The notes: generated by a model not told the origin, from the letters alone. Shown: positions 16,917 to 26,132, counted from the stretch's first letter. The stretch: 64,000 nt of DNA from JBMOKU01 sp049324315 (GCA_049324315.1 JBMOKU010000007.1:62001-126000); one strand, 5' to 3'. A program made the numbers and translations.

Positions 16917-17204
16917 GTGGATGATCTTAAGCTTAACGAAATTCTTGTTCGACCAGTGGTAACTGCTGGTACCGCTCTTGCGTTAAGGACTGATTTGTAC
17001 GATATTGAATCGACGAACACTACCGAAGCTAGAATTCAGTCAGTTTCTACTGATACTGGAAGTGAACATACAGTTCAAAAACTCTCTAATGAAAGCTTAA
17101 TCGCAACAAAGGTTCCTTACGGCACTGTTGAGCTAATTGCTGCTAGCGAAGCAGTTAGGGATGTATTGGCTTTTGTTACTCTTAAGTCGGGACCTATCCT
17201 GTAG
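16917..17204 (+). CDS. Small protein of unknown function, duplicate of cassette gene 1 (95 aa)
   Basis: GTG at 16917 lies 6 nt after AAGGAGG; an ATG at 16851 would place the leader repeat inside the protein and is rejected. The product shares YDIESTNTTEARIQSVSTD, HTVQKL and ESLI with cassette gene 1, while N- and C-termini have diverged (SGPIL at the end instead of LKQRKS). The nearly invariant core (16974-17153 against 16191-16370) is more alike than the ends, which suggests gene conversion or selection on the core. Confidence 0.7.
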   Translation: MDDLKLNEILVRPVVTAGTALALRTDLYDIESTNTTEARIQSVSTDTGSEHTVQKLSNESLIATKVPYGTVELIAASEAVRDVLAFVTLKSGPIL

Positions 17205-17235
17205 AAGTTTCATGAGCAAGCGTTACTTTTCGTGC

Positions 17236-17340
17236 GTTCTTGATTCAAATTAACACGCCGGAATTCGACCTTATAACCGTCGTTGTCAGTTTAATTTTTA
17301 GTATTCAATCCCCAGGGAATTAGAATAATTGCTCCACCTA
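17236..17340 (+). pseudogene. Decayed remnant of a second copy of cassette gene 2
   Basis: Translation gives FLIQINTPEFDLITVVVSLI, parallel to FFIQMNTPEFDLVTTVPSLE in cassette gene 2. After a frameshift, VFNPQGIRIIAPP follows, parallel to VFNPEGIRITRIATPP. No start codon, ribosome-binding site or N-terminal half remains. It completes the evidence that a two-gene unit was duplicated in tandem and half of one copy is being lost. Confidence 0.8.
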
Positions 17341-17389
17341 AACAAAAGGGATTCCAATACCGCGAAAGGTATTGGAATCCCTTTTGTTT
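17340..17389. terminator. Long bidirectional hairpin terminator
   Basis: A perfect 22-bp inverted repeat (17340-17361 with 17368-17389) closes on the tetraloop-like GCGAAA. A-rich and T-rich ends allow it to stop transcripts from both sides. It separates the cassette (plus strand) from the topoisomerase pair (minus strand); the parC-like stop codon lies at its edge. Confidence 0.88.
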
Positions 17390-19562
17390 ATAAAAATTTC
17401 AACTGTTGACTCTCCTTTTCTTCATCTTCTTTCTTCAGAAACGTACCGATTGCTGGAATGTTTCCCCTATAGTAGTCTAGATCGGAATACAGTACTTCCT
17501 CTAACAACTTGATTTCTTTCAGCACACTATCCTTTTTCGATTTTAGTACCTGAACTCCTTGTGAGTTTCTTGTAGTCTTAGGATTGATCTGACTGGTATT
17601 AAAAATCAATACCTTATTGATGCTGCTGATTGCAACAAGTTCCATATCCTCTTTAATCTTCATAAGGTATATTAATTCATCAGCATCGGCGTATGCATTG
17701 GCTAACTGTGTTCGGTTGGTTTTCGTTGCATAGCTTGTCATATCAATCTTAGCGCATTTCCCATTTTTGAAAAAGAAAAGCATGTATCCACTATAATCTG
17801 TCGTTGCTGTCATATAAATAATTTTCTCATTTTCTTCAAGGGATAATATATTTTGAAGGTAATCTCCTAAGCTGCTGGTTTTGCTATCCTCAAGTTCATA
17901 TACCTTCTTTTTATATACAGTATGTTTATTGGTAAACAGCAACAGATCAGACTTGTTTGTTGCCTCTATTTCCTGGGTAATGACGTCACCTTCTTTTAGT
18001 TTATGTCCATTACTTCCCCTTAAACTTACTAAAGGAATTTTCTTGAGATATCCTTCCTTTGTAAGAAATAACTTCACATTGTAGTCTTCAATGAGGTCTT
18101 CGTGTGTTACCTCTTCTACATGATGTTCCTCGATGATCTCTGTTTTTCTATCTTGGCCATATTTCTTTGATACTTCTTTCAGTTGTTTTACGATAATCTT
18201 CTTTACTTTTTTATCACTATTTAGCGTTTCTTCAAGAGTCTTTAATTCTTTTTCCAGGTCTTTAATATCCTTCGTCTTGTTAAGAATGTACTCTTGGTTG
18301 AAGTTTCTTAATTTTATTTCAGCGATAAATTCAGCTTGTGCCTCATCTACCTCAAAGCCTTTCATGAGGTTAGGAATTACGTCTTTATCCTTTTTTGTAT
18401 CTCTTACGATTTGTACGGCTCTATCTAAATCTAAGAGTATTCTTTCTAACCCTCTAAGCAAATGAAGTTTCTCAGATTTTCTCGCAATATCATATCTTAA
18501 TCCTCTTTTGATACAAGTTACTCTAAAATCTATCCACTCCGACAGAATACTTTTTACGCCTAAAACTCTCGGATTTCCATTAATTAGAATGTTAAAATTG
18601 CAGCTGAAGCTATCTTGCAGTTTCGTATATTTAAACATCTTCAGCATGAGTTGTTCAACATCTGTTGACCGCTTAATATCCAACGTAATCTTCAAACCGT
18701 TTTTATCCGTTTCGTCTCTTATATCTGTAATATCTTTAATGGTGCCTTGTTTCACCAATTCGGTGGTTTGATCTATAATAGTTTCTACATTCGTCGTATA
18801 CGGAATTTCATAAATATCAATGCAGTTATTCGTTTTGTCGTATTTATACTTTCCTCTTAAATGGAATGTTCCCTTTCCCTCGTCATATATTTTCCTCATG
18901 TCATTCTTGTTATAAATCAGTTCTCCACCTGAGGAAAAATCAGGAGCTTTCAGATAATCCATTATATCAAAGTCCTCATCTTCGAGGAGTTTAATCGTTG
19001 CATCACAAATTTCTCTTAAGTTGAAGCTGCAAATACTGCTGGCCATCCCTACTGCAATACCTAAATTAGGATTGACAAGAATATTGGGAAAGGTTGTAGG
19101 CAGCAGCATAGGCTCTTGCATTGTATTATCATAGTTTGGTACAAAATCAACGGTATCATTTCCGATTTCATTAAAAAATTCCTCACAAATAGAATCTAAC
19201 TTTGCCTCAGTATACCTAGGAGCAGCAAAAGCCATATCTCTTGAATAATTCTTTCCAAAGTTTCCTTTGCTGTCTATATAAGGGTGCAGCAGGGCTTCAT
19301 TTCCTCTCGTCAGCCTCACCATTGTCTCATAAATGGCCATGTCTCCATGGGGATTGAGTCTCATTGTCTGCCCTACAATATTTGCTGACTTAGTTTTTTG
19401 CCCTCTTAACAATCCAATCTTATACATCGTATAAAGTAGTTTCCTATGGGAGGGCTTTAATCCGTCAATCTCGGGCAATGCCCTGGAAACAATGACAGAC
19501 ATAGAATACGGCATATAGTTGGATTCTATGGTATCGATAACATTCATTTGTTTTATATTCAT
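17388..19562 (-). CDS. Type IIA topoisomerase subunit A, topoisomerase IV-like
   Basis: 724-residue GyrA/ParC-family subunit that cuts and rejoins DNA. Catalytic tyrosine is Tyr117 (AAPRYTEA), preceded by the helix region NPHGDMAIYETMVR. The Ser that governs quinolone binding in gyrase (GDSAVY) is Met75 here. Coiled coil and tower follow. The C-terminal part (VSLRGSNGHKLKEGD) is short and lacks the gyrase box QRRGGKG, so relaxing/decatenating rather than supercoiling activity is expected. ATG at 19562; the subunit B gene lies 18 bp upstream. It may be an accessory topoisomerase IV beside a gyrase encoded elsewhere, which cannot be seen here. Confidence 0.9.
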   Translation of the reverse strand: MNIKQMNVIDTIESNYMPYSMSVIVSRALPEIDGLKPSHRKLLYTMYKIGLLRGQKTKSANIVGQTMRLNPHGDMAIYETMVRLTRGNEALLHPYIDSKGNFGKNYSRDMAFAAPRYTEAKLDSICEEFFNEIGNDTVDFVPNYDNTMQEPMLLPTTFPNILVNPNLGIAVGMASSICSFNLREICDATIKLLEDEDFDIMDYLKAPDFSSGGELIYNKNDMRKIYDEGKGTFHLRGKYKYDKTNNCIDIYEIPYTTNVETIIDQTTELVKQGTIKDITDIRDETDKNGLKITLDIKRSTDVEQLMLKMFKYTKLQDSFSCNFNILINGNPRVLGVKSILSEWIDFRVTCIKRGLRYDIARKSEKLHLLRGLERILLDLDRAVQIVRDTKKDKDVIPNLMKGFEVDEAQAEFIAEIKLRNFNQEYILNKTKDIKDLEKELKTLEETLNSDKKVKKIIVKQLKEVSKKYGQDRKTEIIEEHHVEEVTHEDLIEDYNVKLFLTKEGYLKKIPLVSLRGSNGHKLKEGDVITQEIEATNKSDLLLFTNKHTVYKKKVYELEDSKTSSLGDYLQNILSLEENEKIIYMTATTDYSGYMLFFFKNGKCAKIDMTSYATKTNRTQLANAYADADELIYLMKIKEDMELVAISSINKVLIFNTSQINPKTTRNSQGVQVLKSKKDSVLKEIKLLEEVLYSDLDYYRGNIPAIGTFLKKEDEEKESQQLKFL

Positions 19563-19580
19563 CCTTATTCATCCCCCTGT

Positions 19581-21569
19581 CTAGCTTACATCAGATATAT
19601 CCAAATACTTATGTCCATGCTCTTCGATAAATTGCTTTCTTCCGGGAAGATTGTCTCCCAAAAATAGCTCAAAAGCTTCTTGGGTAGCCTTCGCTTCCGT
19701 AGGGGTAACTTGTACCAATCTTCTAGACTCTGGGTTCATGGTAGTTTTCCACATCATTTCTGGCTCATTTTCGCCCAATCCCTTTGAACGTTGGATTTTA
19801 AATTTTCCCTTTATTTTCTTGAGAATTTGACTCTTTTCCCCTTCCGTATAAGCAAAGTGGCTGTCACCTTTTTCATCTGTAATTTCATATAATGGCGATT
19901 CGGCAATGTAAACAAAACCTTGTTCAATAAGTGTGGGGGTAAGCACATACAACATGGTAATAATCAAACATCGTATTTGGAAGCCGTCAACATCAGCATC
20001 GGTACAGATGATCAGCTTATTCCACGTCATATTGGTTATATCAAAGTCCGTTAAATCTTTTAAGTGTCTCGATCGTACTTCTACGCCGCAGCCAATAACT
20101 CTAAGTAAATCCATAATAATATCGTTTTTAAATATTTTATCATAGTCTGACTTTAGACAATTTAGGATTTTTCCACGAACAGGCATGATGGCTTGGAATT
20201 CAGCATCTCTCCCCATCTTCGTACTTCCTAATGCAGAGTCGCCCTCTACAATAAATAATTCTCTCTTTTCCTTATCTTTTGTTCTGCAATCGACGAATTT
20301 TTTTACTCTGTTGCTAATATTATCGATTTTTTTACTTAATTGTTTTCTTACATCGATTCTCGTTTTTTCAGCTTTTTCCCTACTTCTTTTATTAACAAGT
20401 ATTTGCTCCAGAATCTTTTCCGTTTCCAGTTTGTTTTCAATAAAATATATTTCTAATTTTTCCTTCAAAAAATCAGTCATAGCTTCTTTAATAAAAACAT
20501 TGGTTATGGCCTTCTTCGTCTGATTCTCATAAGAAGTAATGGTACTATATGTGTTTGCAATTAAAATTAAGCTATCTCCAACATCTTGGAATGTAATCTT
20601 CTTTTCATCCTTATTGTACTTGCCTTCCTTTTGCAGCTTCTGGTCCAGTTCATAGACAAAGGCATTTCGAACGGCTTTGTCCGGCGAACCGCCATACTCC
20701 AGGAAAGACGAATTATGATAGTATTCTAATGCGTTAATCTCATTATTAAAACAAAAAGCTATCTCCATTTTCACTTTATATTGAGGCTTGTCTTCTCTAT
20801 CTCTACCTTTTGTTTCTAGTTCAAAGTACTGCAGATCAGTAATTCCTTTCTCTCCGCTCAATTCTTTAAGATAATCCTTAATACCGTTTTCATATAAGTA
20901 TGTAAAGGTCTCTCCACTTTCCTCATCATAGAGTTTAAAGGTAATTCCCTTGTTAACAATAGCTTGCCTTTTTAACGTAGTCTTAAAATAGTCCAAAGGG
21001 ATATTTATGTCATTGAATACATCTAAATCCGGTTTCCATCGAATGATTGTTCCTGTATGCTCATATCCGCATTTTGTCTTAATATAACCTTCCTCTGTAC
21101 CTGTTACATTGTCGCCCTTTTGAAAATGAAGCTCATATTTATATCCGTCCCGAAAAACCGTTACATCCATGTACTCTGAGGCGAATTGTGTTGCAGCAGT
21201 GCCTAATCCATTTAATCCAATACTAAATTGATAATTACTCCCTGAATTGTTGTCATACTTTCCTCCGCCATAGAGGATCGTAAATACAATTTCCCAATTA
21301 TATTTCTGTTCCTTTGGATTCCATTCCAGTGGAATACCCCGTCCCTTATCCTTTACTTCAATAGTATTATCTTGGAATCTCGTTACCTCAATTAAATTTC
21401 CCCAACCTTCACAGGCCTCATCTCTACTATTGCCTACAATCTCCATGACTGTATGCTGGCAGCCTTCTATCCCGTCACTACCGAATATGACACCTGGTCT
21501 TAATCGGACTTTATCTTTTTCCACTAACGTTGAAAGGCTCTCATTATCATAATTATGTTTCTTTGTCAT
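19581..21569 (-). CDS. Type IIA topoisomerase subunit B, topoisomerase IV-like
   Basis: 662-residue GyrB/ParE-family ATPase. GHKL motifs: RLRPGVIFGSDGIEG, VMEIVGNSRDEACEG (catalytic Glu and Mg-binding Asn region), DKGRGIP and GLNGLGTAA. TOPRIM motifs: EGDSALGSTKMGRDAEFQ and RGKILN, then DADVDGFQIRCL. The usual EGDSAGGSAK reads EGDSALGSTK and DGAHI reads DGFQI, so this is a divergent lineage. Start ATG 21569 after AAAGGAGGG. First gene of the two-gene unit with the A subunit. The 323 bp upstream (21570-21892) hold only a terminator for the next locus. Confidence 0.9.
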   Translation of the reverse strand: MTKKHNYDNESLSTLVEKDKVRLRPGVIFGSDGIEGCQHTVMEIVGNSRDEACEGWGNLIEVTRFQDNTIEVKDKGRGIPLEWNPKEQKYNWEIVFTILYGGGKYDNNSGSNYQFSIGLNGLGTAATQFASEYMDVTVFRDGYKYELHFQKGDNVTGTEEGYIKTKCGYEHTGTIIRWKPDLDVFNDINIPLDYFKTTLKRQAIVNKGITFKLYDEESGETFTYLYENGIKDYLKELSGEKGITDLQYFELETKGRDREDKPQYKVKMEIAFCFNNEINALEYYHNSSFLEYGGSPDKAVRNAFVYELDQKLQKEGKYNKDEKKITFQDVGDSLILIANTYSTITSYENQTKKAITNVFIKEAMTDFLKEKLEIYFIENKLETEKILEQILVNKRSREKAEKTRIDVRKQLSKKIDNISNRVKKFVDCRTKDKEKRELFIVEGDSALGSTKMGRDAEFQAIMPVRGKILNCLKSDYDKIFKNDIIMDLLRVIGCGVEVRSRHLKDLTDFDITNMTWNKLIICTDADVDGFQIRCLIITMLYVLTPTLIEQGFVYIAESPLYEITDEKGDSHFAYTEGEKSQILKKIKGKFKIQRSKGLGENEPEMMWKTTMNPESRRLVQVTPTEAKATQEAFELFLGDNLPGRKQFIEEHGHKYLDISDVS

Positions 21570-21789
21570 GGTTTCCCTCCTTTGAAAATCTTTTCAATTG
21601 TATAAACCTGTATCTTTCCACTTTTGCATTTCCTCGGAATATTCTTTATAACAAAAATATTCTATGTAACCTATATATGTCTCGAATTACAAGACTCTCT
21701 TGTTTATAAATTATTATGAATTGCTACATCTTTAATGAATTATCGAACATACGTATTATACCATTATTTTGAGTATAATCAAACAAATG

Positions 21790-21844
21790 AAAAAACCCCC
21801 TTGAAGTAGAGGTAGATAAAATTTCGTTGACATCTACTTTCAGG
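21790..21844 (-). terminator. Imperfect hairpin with T-run after the DUF1450 gene
   Basis: On the minus strand CCTGAAAGTAGA pairs with TCTACTTCAAGG-like sequence across a long loop and runs into GGGTTTTTTC. It is about 50 bp beyond the stop of the DUF1450 gene. The stem has mismatches, so the call is moderate. Confidence 0.5.
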
Positions 21845-21892
21845 AGTTCGTCCGTCTTAGATCATCTATTTGATAGTCATTCCTAACATACT

Positions 21893-22108
21893 CTATTGCT
21901 TTTTCTCTTTAATTCTTTCATATAGCTCCTCTGCTGTATCAGCCTGCACAAGTTCATCATTCACAAGAGCAAATGGTCCAACAGCACAGTCACCGCAATA
22001 TCCCAGACAAGACTCCACTTCCACATGCAAACCATCATTTTGTAGTTTGCTTACTACTTCATCTGTTCCATAGCTAAAATTATTCTCGCAAAATTTAATT
22101 TCTGTCAT
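21893..22108 (-). CDS. DUF1450 (YuzB-like) small cysteine protein
   Basis: 71 residues. The signature CLGYCGDCAVGPFALVND closely matches the YuzB/DUF1450 family, whose members carry one upstream Cys (KFCENN) and the CLGYCGxC cluster, suggesting an iron-sulfur or redox role. It lies 17 bp downstream of an NAD(P)/FAD oxidoreductase gene, and the pairing supports electron transfer between the two. Similar YuzB-oxidoreductase neighbourhoods exist in Firmicutes. Function is not established. Confidence 0.85.
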   Translation of the reverse strand: MTEIKFCENNFSYGTDEVVSKLQNDGLHVEVESCLGYCGDCAVGPFALVNDELVQADTAEELYERIKEKKQ

Positions 22109-22125
22109 TTTCCTGTCACACCTCT

Positions 22126-23343
22126 TTATTTGTTTTTCTTTATTATCTCTACTAAATTGTCAAAAGATACACGGCTATAATCAATATCATCTAGATCAAT
22201 CTCTTTTTCTATAGTAGTTTTCAATACAGGAGAATGTTTTATGTCTCCGATGACAATTGCACCAATCACCTTATTATTATTAATAAATATCTTATTATAA
22301 ATCTTTTCTTCTGTTTTTTCTTCGAAAACAATGTGCGTAGCTTTTTCTTCCTCGACGATTCCCATAGAAAATAAGGAAATGTTAAAAGCATTCAACGTAG
22401 TTACAGGGACAATATGTTCATAACGGCTATCTTCTCCTGCAATATTGAGTCCTGCGACCTTACCATGTCCAATAGATATATTCCACAGTCCATAGATCTG
22501 TCCATCTAGTTCCGCCACATCGCCAGCTCCGTAGATATCACGAATATTTGTTTCCATTCTGTTATTTACGATAATCCCTATATTTGTTTTAACCTGGGTG
22601 TTCTCTAGTATTTCGATATTGGGCTTTATACCTATTGAGTAGAGTATCATATCACAGGTAATTGTATTACCCGTAGATAACTTAACTGCTTCTACATTCT
22701 CAGTTCCCAATATTTCATCCAGCTGCGTTTCCAGCATGATCTCTACACCATATGATTTAACCGCTTCTTCCAGTATTCTTGATGCTCTTTCATCTAGCTG
22801 CTTTGGCATGAGCTTTGGTAAAAGCTCGGTAATAATAACCTTCTTATTCATCTGAGATAGAGCCCATGCTGTTTCAAGACCTTGTATTCCCCCACCAATA
22901 ACTAGAATTTTTTGTGCATTCTTTATTTGTTCTGTTATTGTCCATGCATCTTGAAGTGTTCTTAGAGAGTACACGCCTTTTTTATCGATCCCACGCATAG
23001 GTGGTTTAAAATTATGGGCTCCACTGGAGATTAACAATTTATCATAATTCATTTGATTATTATCTGCAATCCCAATAGTCTTTTTGTCAGGATTAATAGA
23101 TATTACCTTTTGTCCCACATATAATTGAACATTATTCTCTTCATACCATTCTTTCTTTTGCAGAAGAATTTTATCTTCTTCTAAGGTACTCAGTATGCCT
23201 TTTGACAGCCGGATGCGATTATAGGGATAGAATCTCTCCTCTCCAAACAAATGTATCTCACTATTTTTATCTATTTCTCTAATCGATTTTATTGCAGTAA
23301 TGGCAGCTACTCCATCTCCTATAATAACAATTTTCTTCGTCAC
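22126..23343 (-). CDS. NAD(P)/FAD-dependent oxidoreductase (NADH:rubredoxin reductase/NirB-N type)
   Basis: About 405 residues with two dinucleotide folds. The FAD site is IVIIGDGVAAITAIKSIRE at the N-terminus, the NAD(P)H site VIGGGIQGLETAWALSQ (about 150), and the second FAD contact IYGAGDVAELDG (about 275). The segment PYNRIRLSK is typical of rubredoxin reductases and the N-terminal part of assimilatory nitrite reductase. The GTG at 23343 is chosen because AGGAGTG stands 8 nt before it; an upstream GTG at 23352 would abut that site. The likely partner is the DUF1450 protein 17 bp downstream, and a rubredoxin-like protein is encoded at 26.1 kb. Confidence 0.87.
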   Translation of the reverse strand: MTKKIVIIGDGVAAITAIKSIREIDKNSEIHLFGEERFYPYNRIRLSKGILSTLEEDKILLQKKEWYEENNVQLYVGQKVISINPDKKTIGIADNNQMNYDKLLISSGAHNFKPPMRGIDKKGVYSLRTLQDAWTITEQIKNAQKILVIGGGIQGLETAWALSQMNKKVIITELLPKLMPKQLDERASRILEEAVKSYGVEIMLETQLDEILGTENVEAVKLSTGNTITCDMILYSIGIKPNIEILENTQVKTNIGIIVNNRMETNIRDIYGAGDVAELDGQIYGLWNISIGHGKVAGLNIAGEDSRYEHIVPVTTLNAFNISLFSMGIVEEEKATHIVFEEKTEEKIYNKIFINNNKVIGAIVIGDIKHSPVLKTTIEKEIDLDDIDYSRVSFDNLVEIIKKNK

Positions 23344-23481
23344 ATATCTCACACTCCTAAGAAGATACTTTCTTTCTTAGTTTTGTTCTATTCTTATCAA
23401 CCATACATAAAGAAAAAATCTAAATATTGGAAATTATGTTATTATGCTCTCTATTCTTTCACATAAATAAAGGTTTTTAGT

Positions 23482-23513
23482 AAAAAAAAAGGAACAGCAT
23501 AAAGCTATTCCTT
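23482..23513 (-). terminator. Terminator after deoC
   Basis: On the minus strand GGAATAGC pairs with GCTGTTCC around TTTAT, followed by nine T (23482-23490). It directly abuts the deoC stop. Confidence 0.78.
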
Positions 23514-24180
23514 AATATCCGCCGTCTCCGCCGGAAACGCCTTTCACAATTGCAACAGATGCACTTGCACCAATTCTGCTCGCTCCGGCTTCAATCATTT
23601 TTTTCGCAGTCTCTGTGTCACGTATGCCCCCTGAAGCTTTAACGCCAATATTAGGTCCAACTGTTCTTCTCATCAGCTGGATATCTTCAACAGTAGCACC
23701 ACCCGTTGAAAAACCCGTAGATGTTTTTACAAAGTCCGCACCCGCTTCAACAGATAGCTCACAGGCTTTCATTTTTTCTTCTTCCGTCAATAAGCAAGTT
23801 TCGATGATGACTTTCAAGATACCCCGTCTATCAATGGCTTGAACAACACCTTTTATATCTTCCAAAACATACTGATAGTCCTTATCCTTTAATGCACCTA
23901 TATTAATCACCATGTCAATTTCATTGGCTCCATTTTCTACAGCTATTTTCGCTTCATAAGCCTTTGACCTCATATCCATAGCCCCTAAAGGAAACCCGAC
24001 CACCGCTGTGACTTTTACATCACTTCCAGCAAGAAGGTTTTTGACCAACGGAACATAGTATGAATTAACGCAAACAGAGAAAAAACCATGCTCTTTTGCT
24101 TCCATACAGACTTTTTCGATTTCATACTTACATACATCCGGCTTAAGAATTGTATGATCAATGAACCTAGCTATACTCAT
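23512..24180 (-). CDS. deoC: Deoxyribose-phosphate aldolase
   Basis: 222 residues. It cleaves 2-deoxyribose-5-phosphate into glyceraldehyde-3-phosphate and acetaldehyde. Motifs include the N-terminal [22 protein letters not shown] and the Schiff-base lysine in [29 protein letters not shown] supplies the second essential Lys, and [10 protein letters not shown] closes the barrel. ATG 24180 after GCGGAGG. The gene directly upstream encodes a PduL-type phosphotransacylase, so acetaldehyde could be carried on to acetyl-phosphate if an aldehyde dehydrogenase exists elsewhere. Confidence 0.96.
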   Translation of the reverse strand: MSIARFIDHTILKPDVCKYEIEKVCMEAKEHGFFSVCVNSYYVPLVKNLLAGSDVKVTAVVGFPLGAMDMRSKAYEAKIAVENGANEIDMVINIGALKDKDYQYVLEDIKGVVQAIDRRGILKVIIETCLLTEEEKMKACELSVEAGADFVKTSTGFSTGGATVEDIQLMRRTVGPNIGVKASGGIRDTETAKKMIEAGASRIGASASVAIVKGVSGGDGGY

Positions 24181-24194
24181 ATCAAAACCTCCGC

Positions 24195-24770
24195 TTATTT
24201 AATAACCTCACCCATATCACCATTCTTTATCCCTGCAGCGTTTCCTTCATCAATATCCACATGCATCTCTAAAGCGTATGTTGGATGAACTCTTACTAAT
24301 ACGTTATTAAATACAATGCCTCGTTTTCCATCAACTTTTACACTTACTACTTCTTTATCAACAACACCAAATTTTTCTGCATCTGTAGTATGCATATGGA
24401 TATGTCTAGAAGCAGCAATAACACCTTCTTCTATCGTAACTTCACCTTTTGGCCCAACGATCTTTACTCCCGGGCTTCCAGCCAAATCTCCTGAATCTCT
24501 TACTGGTGGAGTTACACCTAATACAAATCCATCTGTAAGAGATATTTCGATTTGCGTATTCCCTCTAGCAGGTCCAAGTACACGAACATTCTTTAATGTT
24601 CCTTTAGGTCCGATCAAATCTACTTTTTCATTGGCAGCATACTGTCCGGGCTGTGATAGATCTTTCATAATTGTCAGTTCATAGCCTGCACCAAATAATA
24701 CATCGATATGCTCTTTGCTTAAGTGGATGTGTCTGTTTGACATTCCGATAGGAACCATTTTCTCTTTCAT
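24195..24770 (-). CDS. pduL: Phosphate propanoyltransferase-type phosphotransacylase PduL
   Basis: 191 residues from the ATG at 24770, which stands 7 nt after GGAGGG; an upstream ATG at 24785 lies too close to that site. PduL interconverts acyl-CoA and acyl-phosphate and binds zinc. Signature elements: [14 protein letters not shown] at the N-terminus, [22 protein letters not shown], and a second His cluster [13 protein letters not shown]. No encapsulation peptide typical of microcompartment PduL is evident at the N-terminus, so a free cytosolic form is likely. It overlaps functionally with deoC downstream (14 bp gap). Confidence 0.93.
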   Translation of the reverse strand: MKEKMVPIGMSNRHIHLSKEHIDVLFGAGYELTIMKDLSQPGQYAANEKVDLIGPKGTLKNVRVLGPARGNTQIEISLTDGFVLGVTPPVRDSGDLAGSPGVKIVGPKGEVTIEEGVIAASRHIHMHTTDAEKFGVVDKEVVSVKVDGKRGIVFNNVLVRVHPTYALEMHVDIDEGNAAGIKNGDMGEVIK

Positions 24771-24902
24771 TGTAATTCCCTCCAAGACTTTTATTGTTAT
24801 TTTCGCTCCATGTATATTTTGTATACATAATACGCATATATTATATACCTACAACCTTAAAAAATCAACAAATTTTCCAATTTTAGCTATATATAAGAAC
24901 GT

Positions 24903-25475
24903 TTATTTATTCACTAACATTTCGCCAATTCTATAGGCTTTTTCCATTATTTCTGCTCTTGCATTTACAAAATTGTTATCCGTATCATCAACAAATAGAC
25001 GGTACTGATAATCTGTATTAATAGATTTAAAGAACAGATCCATAACTACTTCTGCACCAATAAATCCATGATCCTTTTGTTTAGAACCGGCGGTACAAAT
25101 AAAGGCTCCTTTTCTCTTTTTTTCCCTCTCAATTGACGACTTACCCAGGGTATATTTGCTGGACCAAAACATTTGACATCGATCAATCATGGTTTTTATT
25201 TGACTGGATACAGAATTAAAATACAGCGGCGAAGCGATTACAATAATATCTGCTTTATCAAAAGCAGTATAAAGCTTTAACATATCATCTTGAAAACAGC
25301 ACTGTCCCGTCCTTCCACAATAATCACAGGCAGTACATGGGTGTATTTTCAAATCCTTTACATATATTTTCTCTACTTCTGCTCCATGTATTGCTAAACC
25401 CTCTATCACTCTATCCAACAATATATCTGAATTCATTTTTCTTCTTGGGCTTCCCATGATCATAAGTGCTTTCAA
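24903..25475 (-). CDS. NADPH-dependent FMN reductase-like iron-sulfur flavoprotein
   Basis: 190 residues. The flavodoxin-like FMN site is ALMIMGSPRRKMNSDIL at the N-terminus. The cysteine motif CTACDYCGRTGQCCFQDDM (about residues 45-63) follows, as in iron-sulfur flavoproteins and related multimeric reductases. IIVIASPLYFNSVSSQIK is the second FMN loop. The start is TTG 25475 after GGAGG at 7 nt; the in-frame TTG at 25490 precedes that site. It is on the same strand as pduL-deoC but 118 bp away. Substrate unknown; general redox or detoxification function. Confidence 0.85.
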   Translation of the reverse strand: MKALMIMGSPRRKMNSDILLDRVIEGLAIHGAEVEKIYVKDLKIHPCTACDYCGRTGQCCFQDDMLKLYTAFDKADIIVIASPLYFNSVSSQIKTMIDRCQMFWSSKYTLGKSSIEREKKRKGAFICTAGSKQKDHGFIGAEVVMDLFFKSINTDYQYRLFVDDTDNNFVNARAEIMEKAYRIGEMLVNK

Positions 25476-25607
25476 ATTTACTACCTCCAAATTTTTCGTT
25501 TATTCATTTCTACAAAACTATTTTATCAAATTTCATAAGATTATAGAATTATAACTCCTGAGTGATATGGCAATAATAATTTTATTGATACAACAAGGAG
25601 GGATATA

Positions 25608-26123
25608 GTGAAAATATCTGGCTTATCTGATGATACAAGATTAGAACTCCATAACTACGTTAAACGATTGATTCGTAAATATTATAAGGGACTGAAAAAC
25701 GGATCATTACGCTGTGATATCTTCGTTGAAAAAATGCTGGCTTCAAAGACACAACCATCATGGCTTAAAGAAAATCCACATTTACTGCAAGATGAAGAAT
25801 TTAAAGAGTCCCTTATACTATATATTAGAAATGCGTTAGAAAAATATGTACAGTTGGAAAAACAAAATCGCTATCAGCAGAATCAAAAAAGTAATATTTT
25901 AAATAAAGATAAACATATCACGAATAAAGAGAATACACCGATTACCATTATTCAAAAGCAAGAATTAAAGCAAGTTTTAAAAAGCCGCGGTTTTTCCTTA
26001 TCTATCCCCATGGAGTTTTTAACATCTTTAGAAGCAACTTATTTAAAGGATTATGTTTTAAACGGTACATCCGTCCCTGTCGGTTGGGAAAAAGTATTAA
26101 ACTACATAAAAAAGAGCACGTAA
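25608..26123 (+). CDS. Hypothetical protein (171 aa)
   Basis: GTG start after AAGGAGGG. Two parts are visible: a helical N-terminal region (residues 1-90, e.g. LHNYVKRLIRKYYKGLKNG and PSWLKENPHLLQDEEFKES), then a polar Asn/Gln/Lys-rich linker (about 88-115) and a C-terminal helical part with EFLTSLEATYLKDYVLNGT. It has no cysteines except one (C44), no membrane segment and no motif I know. It is a lone plus-strand gene between minus-strand units, ending in a shared terminator. Confidence 0.55.
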   Translation: MKISGLSDDTRLELHNYVKRLIRKYYKGLKNGSLRCDIFVEKMLASKTQPSWLKENPHLLQDEEFKESLILYIRNALEKYVQLEKQNRYQQNQKSNILNKDKHITNKENTPITIIQKQELKQVLKSRGFSLSIPMEFLTSLEATYLKDYVLNGTSVPVGWEKVLNYIKKST

Positions 26124-26132
26124 TGTGCTCTT
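26111..26132. terminator. Bidirectional terminator
   Basis: AAGAGCAC/GTGCTCTT pairs around five bases containing the stop codon of the plus-strand gene. On the minus strand it runs into TTTTTT, so it also serves the rubredoxin-like gene ending at 26137. Confidence 0.75.

Noticed and set aside
24195..24770. PduL as a sign of a bacterial microcompartment
   Set aside because: No shell protein genes lie nearby and no N-terminal encapsulation peptide is evident.
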